From Sorex araneus (taxonomy: Eukaryota; Chordata; Mammalia; Eulipotyphla; Soricidae), in contig NC_073305.1 in NCBI RefSeq assembly GCF_027595985.1, forward strand, positions 88,291,799 through 88,355,798: a stretch of DNA of 64,000 nucleotides, given 5' to 3'. This document shows, piece after piece, positions 23,776 to 35,684 of this stretch; within the stretch, counting starts at the first letter, position 1; each line of letters begins with the position of its first letter. Made by a program: the position numbers and the translations under genes. Under the pieces are notes generated by a model that was given only the letters and a program-made list of their open reading frames with translations, had not been told where the DNA came from and searched no databases.

Positions 23776-24135
23776 TTCAATGGTGGAAGGGGTACAGACC
23801 CCTCAGTTTCAACACATCTTGCAAACATTAAACAAATGAAGGCTATTAAACAGACCTAAAACAACTTGCATAGAAAATAGATCCTAGTTAAGAAGCAATA
23901 GAATGGTCCCACTATGACACTGAGAAAAATGGACAGGAAAGTAAATGGGAAAAGTTTTCAATTAGCAATAATTGCACTTCAGATAAACAGCATGGGCTAG
24001 GACACTGCCACTGTGCAGAGCTAACGTAAAATAAATGAAATGACATGGCATATTTATTGCTCAGGTTGATGGAAACACAGTCACGGATGTAGCCAAGCGC
24101 TAGCACCCCCGTGTGGGCTGAGTGGTTCACATAAG
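23776..24135. other. Intergenic DNA without recognised features
   Basis: Nothing recognised. Confidence 0.4.
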
Positions 24136-24323
24136 AGAATGGCCATCTGGAGCAATAGCACAGGGGGTAGGGCGTTTGCCTTGCACGCGGCCGGCCCGGG
24201 TTCGATTCCCAGCATCCCATATGGTCCCCTGAGCACCGCCAGGAGTGATTCCTGAGTGAAGAGTCAGGAGTAACCCCTGTGCATTGCCAGGTGTGACCCA
24301 AAAAAAAAAAAAGAATGGCTATC
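24136..24323 (+). repeat. Type A SINE with 12-bp target-site duplication
   Basis: agaatggccatc at 24136-24147 recurs at 24312-24323 with one mismatch, enclosing a full copy with a poly-A tail. Confidence 0.9.
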
Positions 24324-25069
24324 CCACAGAGATTTTCTCAGTTGGAGTAATCCAAGTGATAAGCAAAGATGTAATCTTCTAGATGGGAAAGAAAATAAAA
24401 AGAAACATCAACAGAGTAACATAGGATTTCCCTTTATTTTAGTGGCATTACTGGGATGCTCAGCTTACATCAAGAATAATTCAAGAAATATTTTCTGTAA
24501 ACAGAGATCATATGATTGGGTCTTGGGTTTGTCACTCTACTAAATGAAGTCAGCAGTTGAATAGGACATGGGTCTCCTCTTCAAATCATGGGATAATCCT
24601 GTGCTATCCACATGACGTATCACAGTCGAACTTTTATTTTTGGGCAAATAACCATTCCCTTAGAATTTCACACCTTCTGGGAGCTGTTGTACCCCAGTTG
24701 TCAGCCACCATCTTAGTGCTTTATCATTCACAAATCTCTCTTGTCCTCTCTCTACTATATCTGTCTCTTGGTTCTCTCCTTCCTTCACTTCTCCCTTCTG
24801 TTCCTTCCCTTTGCCACCACTCTTCATCTTCCTTGTTCCCTTCCTTTCTCCCCTCTTTGTTCCTGTCCCTCCTTCCTTTCCCCTTCCTCAGGGAGGAGGG
24901 GTGTTCCTCTCATAGTAGTAGCACCAAGGGCTTCCTGCTTCATGCAGAGACTACATCTCAACAGCTTTCCTGCTGTCTTCCCAGCCCTGGGCTTCCAACT
25001 GCTGTCTGAACTCTTACTTCCTCTCCTCACAGGGGTTTCTAATCTCTGAGTTCTCCCTCTTCCCTTTCT
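24324..25069. other. Intergenic DNA, pyrimidine-rich 24.75-25.05 kb
   Basis: The open frames here are compositional. No domain or gene is recognised. Confidence 0.4.
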
Positions 25070-25310
25070 TCATTGTTCTTTACATGACCAAGCATCATAT
25101 GCACATGCTTAGCCGTGGAATTTGCTCACCTGTGGCTGTGAGACTCCTCTGGGATTGCTCATCCGGTGTGGTGATTGTGGGAAAACAGTTGTGGTGTTGG
25201 CATCAGCGGGTGGCATTTTTATTTTAGCCATGGTACTTACACACATGCTCACTAGGGGCAGCACCCCTATAGATTCCTGTGGATCACTGAGGTGCTCACA
25301 AGGGTTACAA
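25070..25310 (+). repeat. Unidentified interspersed repeat, copy 2
   Basis: Shares tcacctgtggctgtgagact, gtggtacttacacacatgct and gtggatcactgaggtgctca with the copies at 22.2 and 26.2 kb, in a diverged form. Confidence 0.35.
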
Positions 25311-25362
25311 TTTTTGCCTTAATTAAATTTTTTAATTGGGGTATCATAGTTTACAAGAGTAA

Positions 25363-25563
25363 TAAACTCAGGGGCCAGAGTGAAACTACAGCACATCAGG
25401 CATTTGTCCTGCACATGGCCAATCCGGGTTCGATTCTTGGCATCCCATATGGTCCCTGAGCACCACCAGGAGTAGTTCCTGAGTGCAGAGCCAGGAGTAA
25501 CCACTGAGCATCGCTGGGGATGGCCTGAAAGCAAAAGCAATATAAAATAAAGTAATAAAGTCA
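25363..25563 (+). repeat. Type A SINE with imperfect 13-bp target-site duplication
   Basis: agtaataaactca just before the head resembles agtaataaagtca after the A-rich tail. The body is complete. Confidence 0.8.
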
Positions 25564-25699
25564 TTAGCTTATAGTTGCACTTCATCACCCATTCAATTCA
25601 TCAGTGTCTCAAGAGCTTTCCAACATTTTCTTATGAACCACACCCCCCCAACACCCAGTTCTCAAGTTATCTAAACCCTGTCTTAGGCTTTGTTTCCAT

Positions 25700-26110
25700 T
25701 GGGGATTTTCTAATCACTTTCTTTGTGTTTTTAAATTTCACTTATGAGGCGAAATCATCTGGTATTTATCTTTATTTTGACTCATTTCACTCAGCTGTTG
25801 ACACCCTTTCATTTCATCTGAGTTGCAGCAAACTGCAAAATGTTATCTTTTCTCAGAGCTGAATAGTATATTGATCGCACAACTTCTTTGTCCATTACCT
25901 GTGACTGCGTGCTTGGATTGTTTCCATATTTTGGGTATTGTAAGTTGTGGTACAATGAACATAAGTGTACGTAGAACTTCAGGGATGAATGATTTTGTGT
26001 AGTTGGGGGATTCCCACAAATGGAAATGAATGGAAGTGGAATCACAAGTCGTATGGAAATTCTATTCACAATGTGTTTCGAAGTCTTCAGACTTTTCCAG
26101 AGAGGCTTCC
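25700..26110 (-). mobile_element. Older L1 fragment, antisense
   Basis: gactcatttcactcagctgt, ggattgtttccatattttgg and ggtacaatgaacataagtg match the usual antisense L1 ORF2 end/3' UTR order in mammals. Divergence is high. Confidence 0.65.
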
Positions 26111-26149
26111 TCATTAACCTCAATAGTGAACCAGAGTCCTTTCACCACA

Positions 26150-26430
26150 TCTGGGTTGCACTGCTTGGTCATGGTGCTAACACACCTTTGAGTTGTCATT
26201 AGTTTTGGGTTTACATAGTTGCTTGCTGAGGCTCACAGCCTTTCAGTGGTAGGGCTCACACTCACACCTGGCTGCAGTGAGGCCACAAATTCCCTGTGGA
26301 GTAGAGATCACAGATGACATTGCTGTGGGGCTTCAGAAAGAGACCTGTCGAGAAGGTGCCCAACATGCGGCTGCTACTCTGGTCACCCAACACACCTCAT
26401 GCTTGCAGTCCAGCTGTGCTATGGCGCACA
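26150..26430 (+). repeat. Unidentified interspersed repeat, copy 3
   Basis: ggttgcactgcttggtcatg, cacacctggctgcagtgagg and gagtagagatcacagatgac resemble the copies at 22.2 and 25.1 kb. Confidence 0.35.
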
Positions 26431-26599
26431 GTCCTCTCCAGGTTCTTTCCCTTTCTAAAATCTTTCTCTGTCCTTTCAATATTACGTCAGAAATATTGTC
26501 TGAGGAGCATTGACTGTCTTATCCAAACCTTTTAAATAGCTTTCCTGACAAGTGCACAGTTGGAAGCCTGCCTCAGGTGCTGGGGGAGAAGGCAGTTAG

Positions 26600-26733
26600 G
26601 ATAGAGAAGGGACCACTATGACAAAGATAATTGTAAGTGATCACTCTGGACAGGTACTGCGTGCTGAAAGTAGGTAAAGGAACGAACATGATAACCTCTC
26701 AATATCTGTGTTGCAGACCATAGTGCCCAGAGG

Positions 26734-26807
<74 letters not shown>

Positions 26808-27170
26808 TAGAGATAGAGAGGTAGAGAGAGACAGAGACAGAGTGACAGAGAGAGATTGAGAGATAGAGAGAGACAGAGACAGAGAGAGACAGAGAGAGAT
26901 TGAGAGATAGAGAGAGACAGAGACAGAGAGAGACAGAGAGAGATCGAGAGATAGAGAGAGAAAGAGAGAAAGAAGAAAAGTGCCTGCTGTAGAGACAGGC
27001 TAGCGGGGGTGGTGACAGGAGGAAAAGTAGTCACTGGTGGTGGGAAATGGACACTGGTGGAGGAAAGAGTGTTGGATTATTGTATGACTGAAAGCCAATC
27101 ATGAACAGCTTTGTAACTATGTATCTCACAGTGACTCAATTGAAAAAAATGTACCTTGCCAATAAATAAA
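26600..27170 (+). mobile_element. L1 3' terminus with GT/GA microsatellite
   Basis: The motif cagaccatagtgcccagagg is followed by (GT)n at 26739-26776 and a GAGACA/GAGA repeat to about 26970, then ggacactggtggaggaaag and the 3' terminus. Within the purine tract a roughly 60-bp unit repeats. Confidence 0.75.
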
Positions 27171-27559
27171 TAAATAACTTTCCTAGACTCTTAGCACTCA
27201 AGAATGGATAAAACATCTCTTACTATTTGACCATCATGGTGCCACATGCTTTAACATACAGTACTGCCTTTCATTTTCATCTTATTTTCACATATTAGGA
27301 ACAGAACTTTAAGAAGTTAAATGATAGACCAACTTCACAGAGCTCATGATTACTGCGTGTCCCTGGGCACTAGGCAAGGGGAGTTATGGAAGCTGTTTCT
27401 GTCCATGGAGAATTGGTCTCCTGGGCCAGGAGGAAAACCCTGCAGAAGTCTGGGTTAGAGTCTGTTAGCTAATATGTATTGGGTGTCGCCATGTGTCTTC
27501 AAGTGCACTTCGATTGTATTTTCTTACTAATCATTTTAGTTTCCCTGGACTGACCATGC
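27171..27559. other. Intergenic DNA without recognised features
   Basis: Nothing recognised. Confidence 0.4.
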
Positions 27560-28018
27560 ATGGGGCTGAGGATAGGTAAGGGAGAAGGGACCAGCATGAC
27601 AATAAATGATCATGAAATGATCATGCTGGACAAGAACTGAGTCTTAAAAGTAGGCAAAGAGATATACCTGATAACCTTTCAGTATCTGTATTGCAAACCA
27701 CACTGCCCAAAAGGGAGGGGGGGAGAGAGAAAAAAGGAGGAGGAGAAGGAGGAGGAGGAGGAGGAGGAGGAGGAGGAGGAGGAGGAGGAGGAGGAGGAGG
27801 AGGAGGAGGAGAAGGAAAAGTAGGAGAAGGAGGAGGTGGAGGAGAAGGAGAAGGAGGGAAGGAGGCGGCTGGGGGTGGGGGTGATGGGGGGGGAACTGGG
27901 GACACTGGTCCTGGGAAATGTACACTGGCAGAAGGAAGGGTGTTAGAATACTGTATGACTGAAGCATAATCATGAACAGCTTTGTAAGGGTCTATCAATA
28001 AAAAAATAAAAAATAAAA
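27560..28018 (+). mobile_element. L1 3' terminus with GGAG microsatellite
   Basis: gcaaaccacactgcccaaaa is followed by a GGA-rich tract at 27713-27870, then tgtacactggcagaagg and the terminal motifs. The glycine- and proline-rich frames over the tract are artefacts. Confidence 0.75.
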
Positions 28019-28840
28019 CATTTGGTCAATTTTTAAAAAGTAAAATAAAATAATTAGAAAATAAAATAGAATAGCCATGCTATTTATTATCACTATTACG
28101 ACTATTTACTGTAACTATCACTATCACTATGCCCTCCCCCTTACAGATAAGGCACCAAAGGCAGAGAGCTAGCTAGTAAGTAGCAGGACAGAGTCAGACA
28201 CAGCCGGATGACCTGGGACACCTAGGTTCTTACTTGCTAATTAAACAGAGGGACGCCTATTTCTGGTTACTGAGGTGATGGAGGAGCGGCATTTGTATTG
28301 AGCTTAGGGATGGGAGGAAAATCCCTGATGAGGACAATGAAAGATAATCTCTTAGAAGGGCAGAGCAGAACAGTGGCAACAGTATAGCCCCAAAGTGAGC
28401 TGACAATGGACAAGAAGCTAGGAGATCAATGGACCTTGCAAAGGCTGCGGGTCAAACCGGTAGAGTTTTTTCCCTTGAACTTTTAGAGACTTGAGGCTTT
28501 TTCCAGTTGAATATTGAAGATAATGAACTTCACTATAATAGAATAAAAGTGTCGTTATCTGTTCTAGAAGGCTACTCACATTACTAGCCCCATGGCTGTT
28601 TCTACTCAGTGCTCTGAGCCTCTGGATCAAGGAATGCTTTCTCAGGTAAAATTGGAACTCAAGTCCACATTCTGCCTTGTGAAGGGATCTTGGACCCGTT
28701 AGCTCATTTTCATCACTTTGGGCAAGTCTAGGGTTAATAATGCATGTCCCAGCATATCTTTCAAGATATGAGATGGCTAAGGAGGGAATGGATGAGCAAA
28801 AAAAGCTTCAAAAGAAAGGTGTGTAACTCTAAAGCATCAC
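28019..28840. other. Intergenic DNA without recognised features
   Basis: Single-copy in appearance. No gene seen. Confidence 0.4.
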
Positions 28841-29033
28841 ATTTTTTTTTTTTTTTTGCTTTTTGGGTCACACCTGGCAAGCACAGGGGCTACTCCTGGC
28901 TTTGCACTCAGGAATTACCCCTGGCCGTGCTCAGGGGACCATATGGGATGCTGGGATTTGAACCCGGGTCGGCCGCGTGCAAGGCAAACGCCCTACCCGC
29001 TGTGCTATCTCTCCAGCGCCCCCAGCATCACAT
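28833..29033 (-). repeat. Type A SINE with 10-bp target-site duplication
   Basis: agcatcacat at 28833-28842 and 29024-29033. Full antisense copy. Confidence 0.9.
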
Positions 29034-29195
29034 ATTTTTATTATTCTAATTGATAGACTCTTTTACTACATAATTGCCATGGACAGTAGCAACAGAGAAC
29101 ACAGTATAGAAATGCAGTAAAATTCATTTGTGGCATGTTCCGTTGCTTAAATATATCTGAACTAATTTAATCCACATGTTCTGTGAAGTTAAAAA

Positions 29196-29396
29196 ATGCC
29201 ATTTTTTTTTTTTGGCTTTTTTTGGGTCACACCAGGCGATGCACAGGGATTACTCCTGGCTCTGCACTCAGGAATTACTCCTGGTGGTGCTCAGAGGACC
29301 ATATGGGATGCTGGGAATCGAATCCGGATGGGTTGCGTGCAAGGCAAATGTCCTACCCGCTATACAATCGCTCCAGCGGCCCACCCCATGCCATTT
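29196..29396 (-). repeat. Type A SINE with 9-bp target-site duplication
   Basis: atgccattt at 29196-29204 and 29388-29396. Full antisense copy. Confidence 0.88.
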
Positions 29397-29399
29397 CTT

Positions 29400-30083
29400 A
29401 ACAAAAGTTTTTGTTTACCAAAAGCTGAATCTAGGTACAAAGTTCTAAGGTTGTGAACCCTTAGACTGCTTCCCAAGGCAACTAGGCGACAAGCCTTACT
29501 GAACTTCTTGGGAAAGTCCGGAAGACAAAGGATACACTTCATGATGCTCCTTGATCTGAGTGCACAACACACGATGATGGTGAATTTTTGAACATTTTTA
29601 AAACACAAAAGTTTGCCTCCTTGCTCTGTCCCCATTAGATAGAATCTTCTGCTCCTGGATCAATCCCCTGAGGCCTGCACAGACCCCTGCAATTAGACGT
29701 GTTGCATCATATAGCAATAATTTGTTTACTTGCCTGTCTCCCCAGCCTCTCTGCTCTCATCTCCACACTCCCCCGGGAACCAGGAGACACGGTCTAGTCA
29801 TTTTGGATCTCCAGCATCTAGCGGTTGTTAGACACAACAGAAGCTCAAAGAGTATCACCGATACTTTTTTCTATAAAGATTCACTTATTTTGAAGGCCCA
29901 AACTTAGGGACACTTAAACAGCAAAAAACATGCTAAGCAAAATTTAAAATAAATTTTATTTCTTTTAATAAGACTTAAAAGAAATAAAAGGTAAACAGTT
30001 GCGAAATCTCAAATCCTCTGAAGGAATCTATAAATCGGTAACAAATCATTACTAAATTAATTTAGGGGGATGTCATTTGCATT

Positions 30084-30114
<31 letters not shown>

Positions 30115-30474
30115 TAGAGAGTGAGAGGAGAAATAACACACATACATGTTGCTTTAAAAATCTGTAACATTTTTGAAGTAGGTATCAGTTTATTTTTTAA
30201 GATTTCTGATAATAATTGATAGGATATAGCTGAAATCTTTCTCAGTAACTCTATCTGGTCATATCAAAGCTCAAGAATGGTTTAAATAATAATGAACTTT
30301 TCATTCACCAAATTGCAATATGAGTATCTTCTATGCTCCATAATGTTTCACAAAGTGAAGGATGCCCTCTCTGGAGTGGTGCTGGGCAGGAGAGGGGTAG
30401 TAAACTCAGGTGCTACTGTGGGGTGTCTTCTGTTCTCCTAGAGAAGGTAGATATCTGGTGGGGGTTGGAAGTAG
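29400..30474. other. Intergenic DNA with one GT/GA tract
   Basis: A compound (GT)n(GA)n tract lies at about 30083-30115. Nothing else is recognised. Confidence 0.45.
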
Positions 30475-30640
30475 GGGCATCAAAATATTTTTTAAATTTT
30501 TTTATTTTTTATTTTTAAATGAATTACCATGAGGTACAGTTATAGACTTACAAACTTTCGTGCTTACGTTTCAGTCATACAATGATTGAGTACCCATCCC
30601 TCCACCATTGCCCATTCTCCACCACCAATGGGCATCAAAA
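30475..30640 (-). mobile_element. Very short L1 3' end with 11-bp target-site duplication
   Basis: gggcatcaaaa at 30475-30485 and 30630-30640 encloses only 144 bp: the antisense terminus (aattaccatgaggtacag, tcagtcatacaatgattgag). It is one of the shortest L1 insertions here with an intact duplication. Confidence 0.85.
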
Positions 30641-30833
30641 AATTTTTATCATGGGGCTGGAGTGATAGCACAGCAGGTAGGGCATTTGCCTCGCATGCAG
30701 CCAGCCTGGGTTCCATTCCCAGCATTCCATATGGTCCCCCAGCACCACCAGGAGTAATTCCTGAGTGCAGAGCCAGGAGTAACCCCTGTGTATCACTGGG
30801 TGTGACCCGAAAAGCAAAAAAAAAAAATTTTTA
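30640..30833 (+). repeat. Type A SINE next to an L1 target duplication
   Basis: The sequence aaaatttttat flanks the copy on both sides, about 12 bp from the L1 duplication. Full head, body and A tail. Confidence 0.85.
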
Positions 30834-30935
30834 TGCTTCCCAAAAGGTGGTGGTAGAGCATAGGTCTGGGAACCTCTGCTTAGGGGAAATCATGGATGCA
30901 CAAGAATGCCTAATTATGCTTGAAAGAAACTACAT

Positions 30936-31137
30936 TAGGAATAGTAATTTTATTTTATTTTTTTTGAGTCATACCCAGCGATGCTCAGAGGTTACCCCTG
31001 GCTCTGCACTGAAGAATCACTCCTGGCGGTGCTTGAGGGACCATATGGGATGCCTGGGATTGAACCTGGGTTGGCTGTGTACAAGACAAATGTCCTCCCT
31101 GCTGTGCTATCATTCCGGCCCCCATAGGAATAGTAAT
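30936..31137 (-). repeat. Type A SINE with 13-bp target-site duplication
   Basis: taggaatagtaat at 30936-30948 and 31125-31137. Confidence 0.9.
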
Positions 31138-31199
31138 CCTACCAGATTTGAATCAGAGTAAAATGATGGATCAAAGCAAAACAAAATTATATTTATTTA

Positions 31200-31346
31200 A
31201 TTACTTATTGATTGGTCTTTGGACCACATCCAGCACTGCTCAGAAGTTACTCCTGGCTCTGTACTGAGGACTCTATATGGTCCTAGGGATTAAAGTAGGA
31301 TTGATTGCATATAAGGCAAAAACCCACTACTACCTCTCCAGCCCCA
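31200..31346 (-). repeat. Old type A SINE
   Basis: Diverged antisense copy ending ctacctctccagcccc. Confidence 0.65.
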
Positions 31347-31464
31347 ACATACCTTTATCTTTATAGTTCTGGTGATGCTTGCCTCAAGCCATGCTGGGAG
31401 GGGGCCTGGTGGCTCAGATCTTGGGGTGATTACATTGAGTTCAGGGCACTGTTTGATGTTTAAG

Positions 31465-31665
31465 AACCATCAGGGGGCTGAAGCTTTAATACAGCGGGTA
31501 GGGCATTTACCTTGTATGTGACTGACCCAGGTTCAATCCCCAGCATCCATAGGGTCCCCCAGGCACCGCCAGGAGTAATTCTTGAGTGCATGAGCCAGGA
31601 GTAACCCCTGGGAATCGCCGGATGTGACCCGAAAAGACAAAAAAAAAAAAAAAGGAACCACCAGG
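31465..31665 (+). repeat. Type A SINE with imperfect duplication
   Basis: gaaccatcagg before the head resembles gaaccaccagg after the A tail. Confidence 0.85.
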
Positions 31666-31867
31666 GCCACACTTGTGGAGCTGGAGGAGGGGGTGTCACG
31701 CAGTCCTTGGGGTGGAACTCAAGGTCCAGTACATGCTAGGCATGGGCTCTGTGACCTGGCTTCTCCCTCCAGGCCTCCCAACAGACTTTTAAATACAGAC
31801 AAATGCCCTGTGCCTGTGGATGCTGACACGCAAGTGCTTTGAAAGCTGAATTAAGCCGGAATATGCC

Positions 31868-32080
31868 CCTGCCTTGCATGCGGCCGACCCGGGTTCGATT
31901 CCTCCACCCCTCTTGGAGAGCCCGGCAAGCTACAGAGAATATCTCGCCCACTGAGCAGAGGCTGGCAAGCTCCTCACAGTGTATTCTACATGCCAAAAAT
32001 AGTAACAAGTCTCACAATGAAGACATTACTGGTGCCTGCTCGAGCAAATTGATGAGCAACGGGATGACAATGATCCAGTG
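31868..32080 (+). repeat. Type B SINE lacking its first bases
   Basis: Begins cctgccttgcatgcggccga, so the A-box part of the head is missing. The remainder is complete and ends gggatgacaatgatccag. Confidence 0.85.
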
Positions 32081-32189
32081 ATCACCCTGAACTCAACAGT
32101 CTTACATCTCACCATCCTTCACCTACAAACCCAGGGCAGGTCCTGATTCTCTTGGGTCTCTGCCCAGGCTTGACAGTTGAATAGCAAGG

Positions 32190-32830
32190 GCATTAGTTTT
32201 CTACTGCTGTGAAACAAATCATCCCAACCATCTGCTTTCAACCACATAAATGTATTACCTCAGTTCTGGGTTCACAGAGCTAGTTTCTTTGCCCCAGGCT
32301 GCAAAATGCTATCATGGACATGTTGACAGGGTGGGTTCTTTAGAAACGCTCATTATTCCATGCCCATTCAGGCTATTGTTAGCAAAATCCAGTTCCTTGC
32401 AGCAGCAAAAACTGGGGCCCTGAGTCCCTGCTAACTGTAGGGGGCTGACAGTGGCTTCCAGTGGCCTTTCTTTAACCTTCGTACATGGACGCCACCTCCT
32501 AGAGCCAGCGACAGTAGAGAGTCCTCATAGTTGGAAGCTTGCTGATCTCTTCCTCTGATTTGTCTTTCTGACCAGAGCTAAAGAAATTTCTGGGCTGTTC
32601 AGGACTCAAATGTTTGTATTAGCTCCTTGTCAGTCCACAGCCTGAGCCTCTGAGAACTTCCTTTTGCTGTGCCACAGGACACAGGCAGAAGACCCAGACT
32701 TTAGGGTGTGGATACACTATAAGTCCATGATAGGGTGGCTTGTGAGAACTGCAACTGCAACTTCTCTGTAGACAATTTTTGCCTATGGTGGCCATGTTCC
32801 TCTCTTAGCTTGTTTTATCAGGCAGACAGC
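32190..32830 (-). mobile_element. Possible old LTR-like fragment, antisense
   Basis: agttttctactgctgtgaaa, ccacataaatgtattacctc and cagttctgggttcacagagc resemble the antisense start of MLT1-type LTRs as remembered. The rest is too diverged to place. Confidence 0.3.
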
Positions 32831-34410
32831 ACATTTAGCTGTCTTTTCTGAGTTTTTTTCCTATGAGCAAAAACCAACTCAGCTTTTCAAGAAAGAAGTT
32901 GTCCATTGCATATACTTTCCCCTGGGCTTTTAGCCTTACGTGTGTGTGTGTGTGTGTGTGTCAGTATGTGTGTGTATTTGTTTGTGTTCACCTGTTTGTG
33001 CAAGGTTCCACCACCTATTCTTAGTACAATTTAGGCAGCATTGACAGTTTCAGCAGAAGCTTGACTCTCACATATATGACTCACATCTAAGGGCCATTTG
33101 TTCAAGTCTGACCTTTCCATTTCATCTGTAAGTTCTTAACTTATCTGATTTTATTCAAATAACTTAAAAATGATTTTCTTTTTTAAACTCTTTGAAGGAA
33201 ACATGTAAGTCAGCAGCACTTTAAAAATATTTCCAAATAATCTTCTCAATAACAATCTCGACAGAAAATTCTGAATTGCCACCAGCTAAGTCATCCAAGT
33301 CATCTTCTGTAAACACATCAGGCAAACTGATCCTTTACATCACAGTTTCCCTATTTCACAACTTCCTGGGGAGCAAATTTAGGCTTTCCTGAAGATAAAC
33401 ATCTTTATGCAAACCATTTGTCTGAAATCATTTTAGAGTGTTCACGGGTGTTTTTAAGATAACTCTGGTATGAATTACAGACATTAGAAGGATTTTGATG
33501 CATCTTCAAGCAAGAGTGTCTCAGTCCATGCAGGTAAGCCAGTATTACGGCAATGAACAAGACAGACAAGGTGCTCATTCTTAACACTTTGTAAAATAAG
33601 TATCAGAACCTAACCCATGACGCAGTGTGCAACAGTGTTCAACAATGTAAGGGATGATGTGTTGATGTAAGAGCTAGTCCTACCACCTAGAAGGAGAAGT
33701 CTAAGGGTCACAGCCAGAAAAAGGGAACTGAAGGTCAGAAAGGCTTCTGGGGAAAACAACACCCGACCTTTCTCTTCTGCCCTCTGCTCTTCTTTGGCTC
33801 TTTCTATAAGGATTTATTTCTTTTCTTTTTCTTGGATAAACGCAGCTCATCAGTCAAAGCGTCTGAGTTGAGTTGATTCTGGACTCAGAGGTTGGCTGCC
33901 CAGAGTGCGCAGCTAACAGAATGAGCATGATGGAGCTTGGGACTGAAAAATTAAAAAATTCAAATGTGGCCAATTGGAGGACTTTGACCGTATCAAAGTT
34001 TTTTGAGGGCAAGTTCTAAGTCAAGTTAGCCCCAGGGAACACAATATCTGCCAAAAAGCAAATACTTCTTAATTTAGTTAACTTTGCCTGATCTAAATGA
34101 GTATGCTTCAGACACCAGTTACTCTCAAGGATCCTGATACTTTGCTCTCTCGGGAGAAACAGCAGCTTGTTCAAGACAGAGCTCTAGAGCTGAACATGGT
34201 GCACAGGAATGTCCAGCAAACCTTAACTAATCAAGGAAAGGGTTCTTTGTGCATACAGAATTTACATGGCTACCTAGATGCGAAACTGTGTGAAATAAAA
34301 CATTTCTAAACTTGAAATTCAGCAATAAATGGGAAGGTTTTGCAACAATTAGGGAAGAAGACTTGGGAAACAGATTGTAGTTTGAATGTAGTTTACTCTC
34401 CTGGTAAGAA
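32831..34410. other. Intergenic DNA without genes
   Basis: A (GT)n tract is at 32939-32961. Otherwise single-copy in appearance, with no recognised coding region over about 1.6 kb. Confidence 0.45.
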
Positions 34411-34415
34411 TTTTT

Positions 34416-34510
34416 CTCTCCTCTCCTCTCCTCCTTTTCCTCTCCCCACTCCTCTCCCCTTCCCTCCCCTCCCCTCCCCTCCTCTCCTCTCCTTTCCTTT
34501 TTTTCTCTTT
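34416..34510 (+). repeat. CTCCT/CCCCT-rich pyrimidine tract
   Basis: Repeated ctctcctctcc and cccctccc units next to the following SINE. Confidence 0.9.
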
Positions 34511-34526
34511 TCCAATATCACAACTG

Positions 34527-34715
34527 GGGCTGGAGCGATAGCACAGCGGATAGGGCATTTGCCTTGCACGTGGCCGGCCTGGGTTTGATTCCCAGCATCC
34601 CATATGGTCCCCCCCCCCCCCCCCCCCCGAGCACCGCCAGAAGTAATTCTGAGTGAAAAGCCAGGAGTAATCACTGAGCATTGATGGGTGTGACCAAGAA
34701 GGAAAAAAAAAAGAA
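34527..34715 (+). repeat. Type A SINE interrupted by a poly-C run
   Basis: Complete copy in which the normal ggtcccc is expanded to about 20 C at 34609-34628. A short tcacaac repeat flanks it. Confidence 0.85.
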
Positions 34716-34814
34716 AAGAAAAAACTCACAACCAAGAATAACAAAAAAAGACACACACATGTTTGGAACATTGTATGGGTTCAATATGACCATTGTCAGT
34801 GGGATTACTCTTTT

Positions 34815-34905
34815 TTAAAATTTGTTTATTTCTTTAATTGAATCACAGTGAGATGCATAATTACAAAATTGTTCATGATTGGGTTTCAGTAATATAATGT
34901 TCCAA
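34815..34905 (-). mobile_element. L1 3' terminus fragment
   Basis: ttgaatcacagtgagatgca and tgattgggtttcagtaata, antisense. Confidence 0.6.
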
Positions 34906-34919
34906 CGCGTTTTCCTTTC

Positions 34920-35010
34920 TGTTTAATGGGGCCATATCCAGAGATCCCAGAGGGCTATTTGTAGATCTGTGCTCAGAAATTTAGCCCTGGTGATGCTCAG
35001 AGCTGAGGGG
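34920..35010 (-). repeat. Old type A SINE fragment
   Basis: ggggccatatccagagatcc, gtgctcagaaatttagccct. Confidence 0.45.
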
Positions 35011-35680
35011 TGGATAATATGCGGTACCGCCTACTAAACTGGGGTGGTACTTTAAGCCCCATGTTTGACTCAGGACTTGCTTTTTCTTATGGTGATTAAG
35101 AACAGATAAACCTCTATCATGCCTTCATATCTGCTCTCCTATCTCCAAACCATGATGTAATGGGAGCCTTTTGTATAGCTGGTGGGAAGAATCTAGTCAT
35201 TTATGTCTAGCTTATAGTACTAAGTATTTTAGAAGTAGGTAGGTTAAGAAGAGTTTACAGTATTATAAAACCAGAGGAACAGGTGACCTAAAGAAGGAAA
35301 GGTGAGAAGAAAAGTCTTCTATTAGGTTGCCTTCCTTGATGATTTGTAGAAACCAGATGGATGCCAACTCTCATGGCTTCCAGAATAGGTTTAACACAGT
35401 ATGTGGTAGACCTGTAAAGGCCATGCACAGAGAAAGGGCTGTCTAGGCTTGTTCTTCAGGAGAGGAAAGACAAGATGTAACAGGGAACCTGAGCGCAAGT
35501 CTTATGACCCAAGAAAGAGGGAGATGAGGACACAGCTATGGTATGAATGTATCCAAAAGGGTATTGTAAAAGGGCAGTTTGAACAGGGCAGTTTGAACAA
35601 ACTTATTGTTCTACAACCAGAAAGACATGAGCCATGGTTTCCAAAATGTAATAGTTCACTGCACGGCATGAACTGTTTTC
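35011..35680. other. Intergenic DNA without recognised features
   Basis: Nothing recognised. The frame at 35.45 kb runs into the following SINE. Confidence 0.4.
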
Positions 35681-35684
35681 ATCT

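Noticed and set aside
24148..24230. tRNA-like A and B boxes in many places
   Set aside because: They belong to SINE heads and are not followed by functional tRNA acceptor stems; none looks like a real tRNA gene.
27621..27998. Proline- and glycine-rich open frames
   Set aside because: They derive from the GGA tract in an L1 3' UTR.
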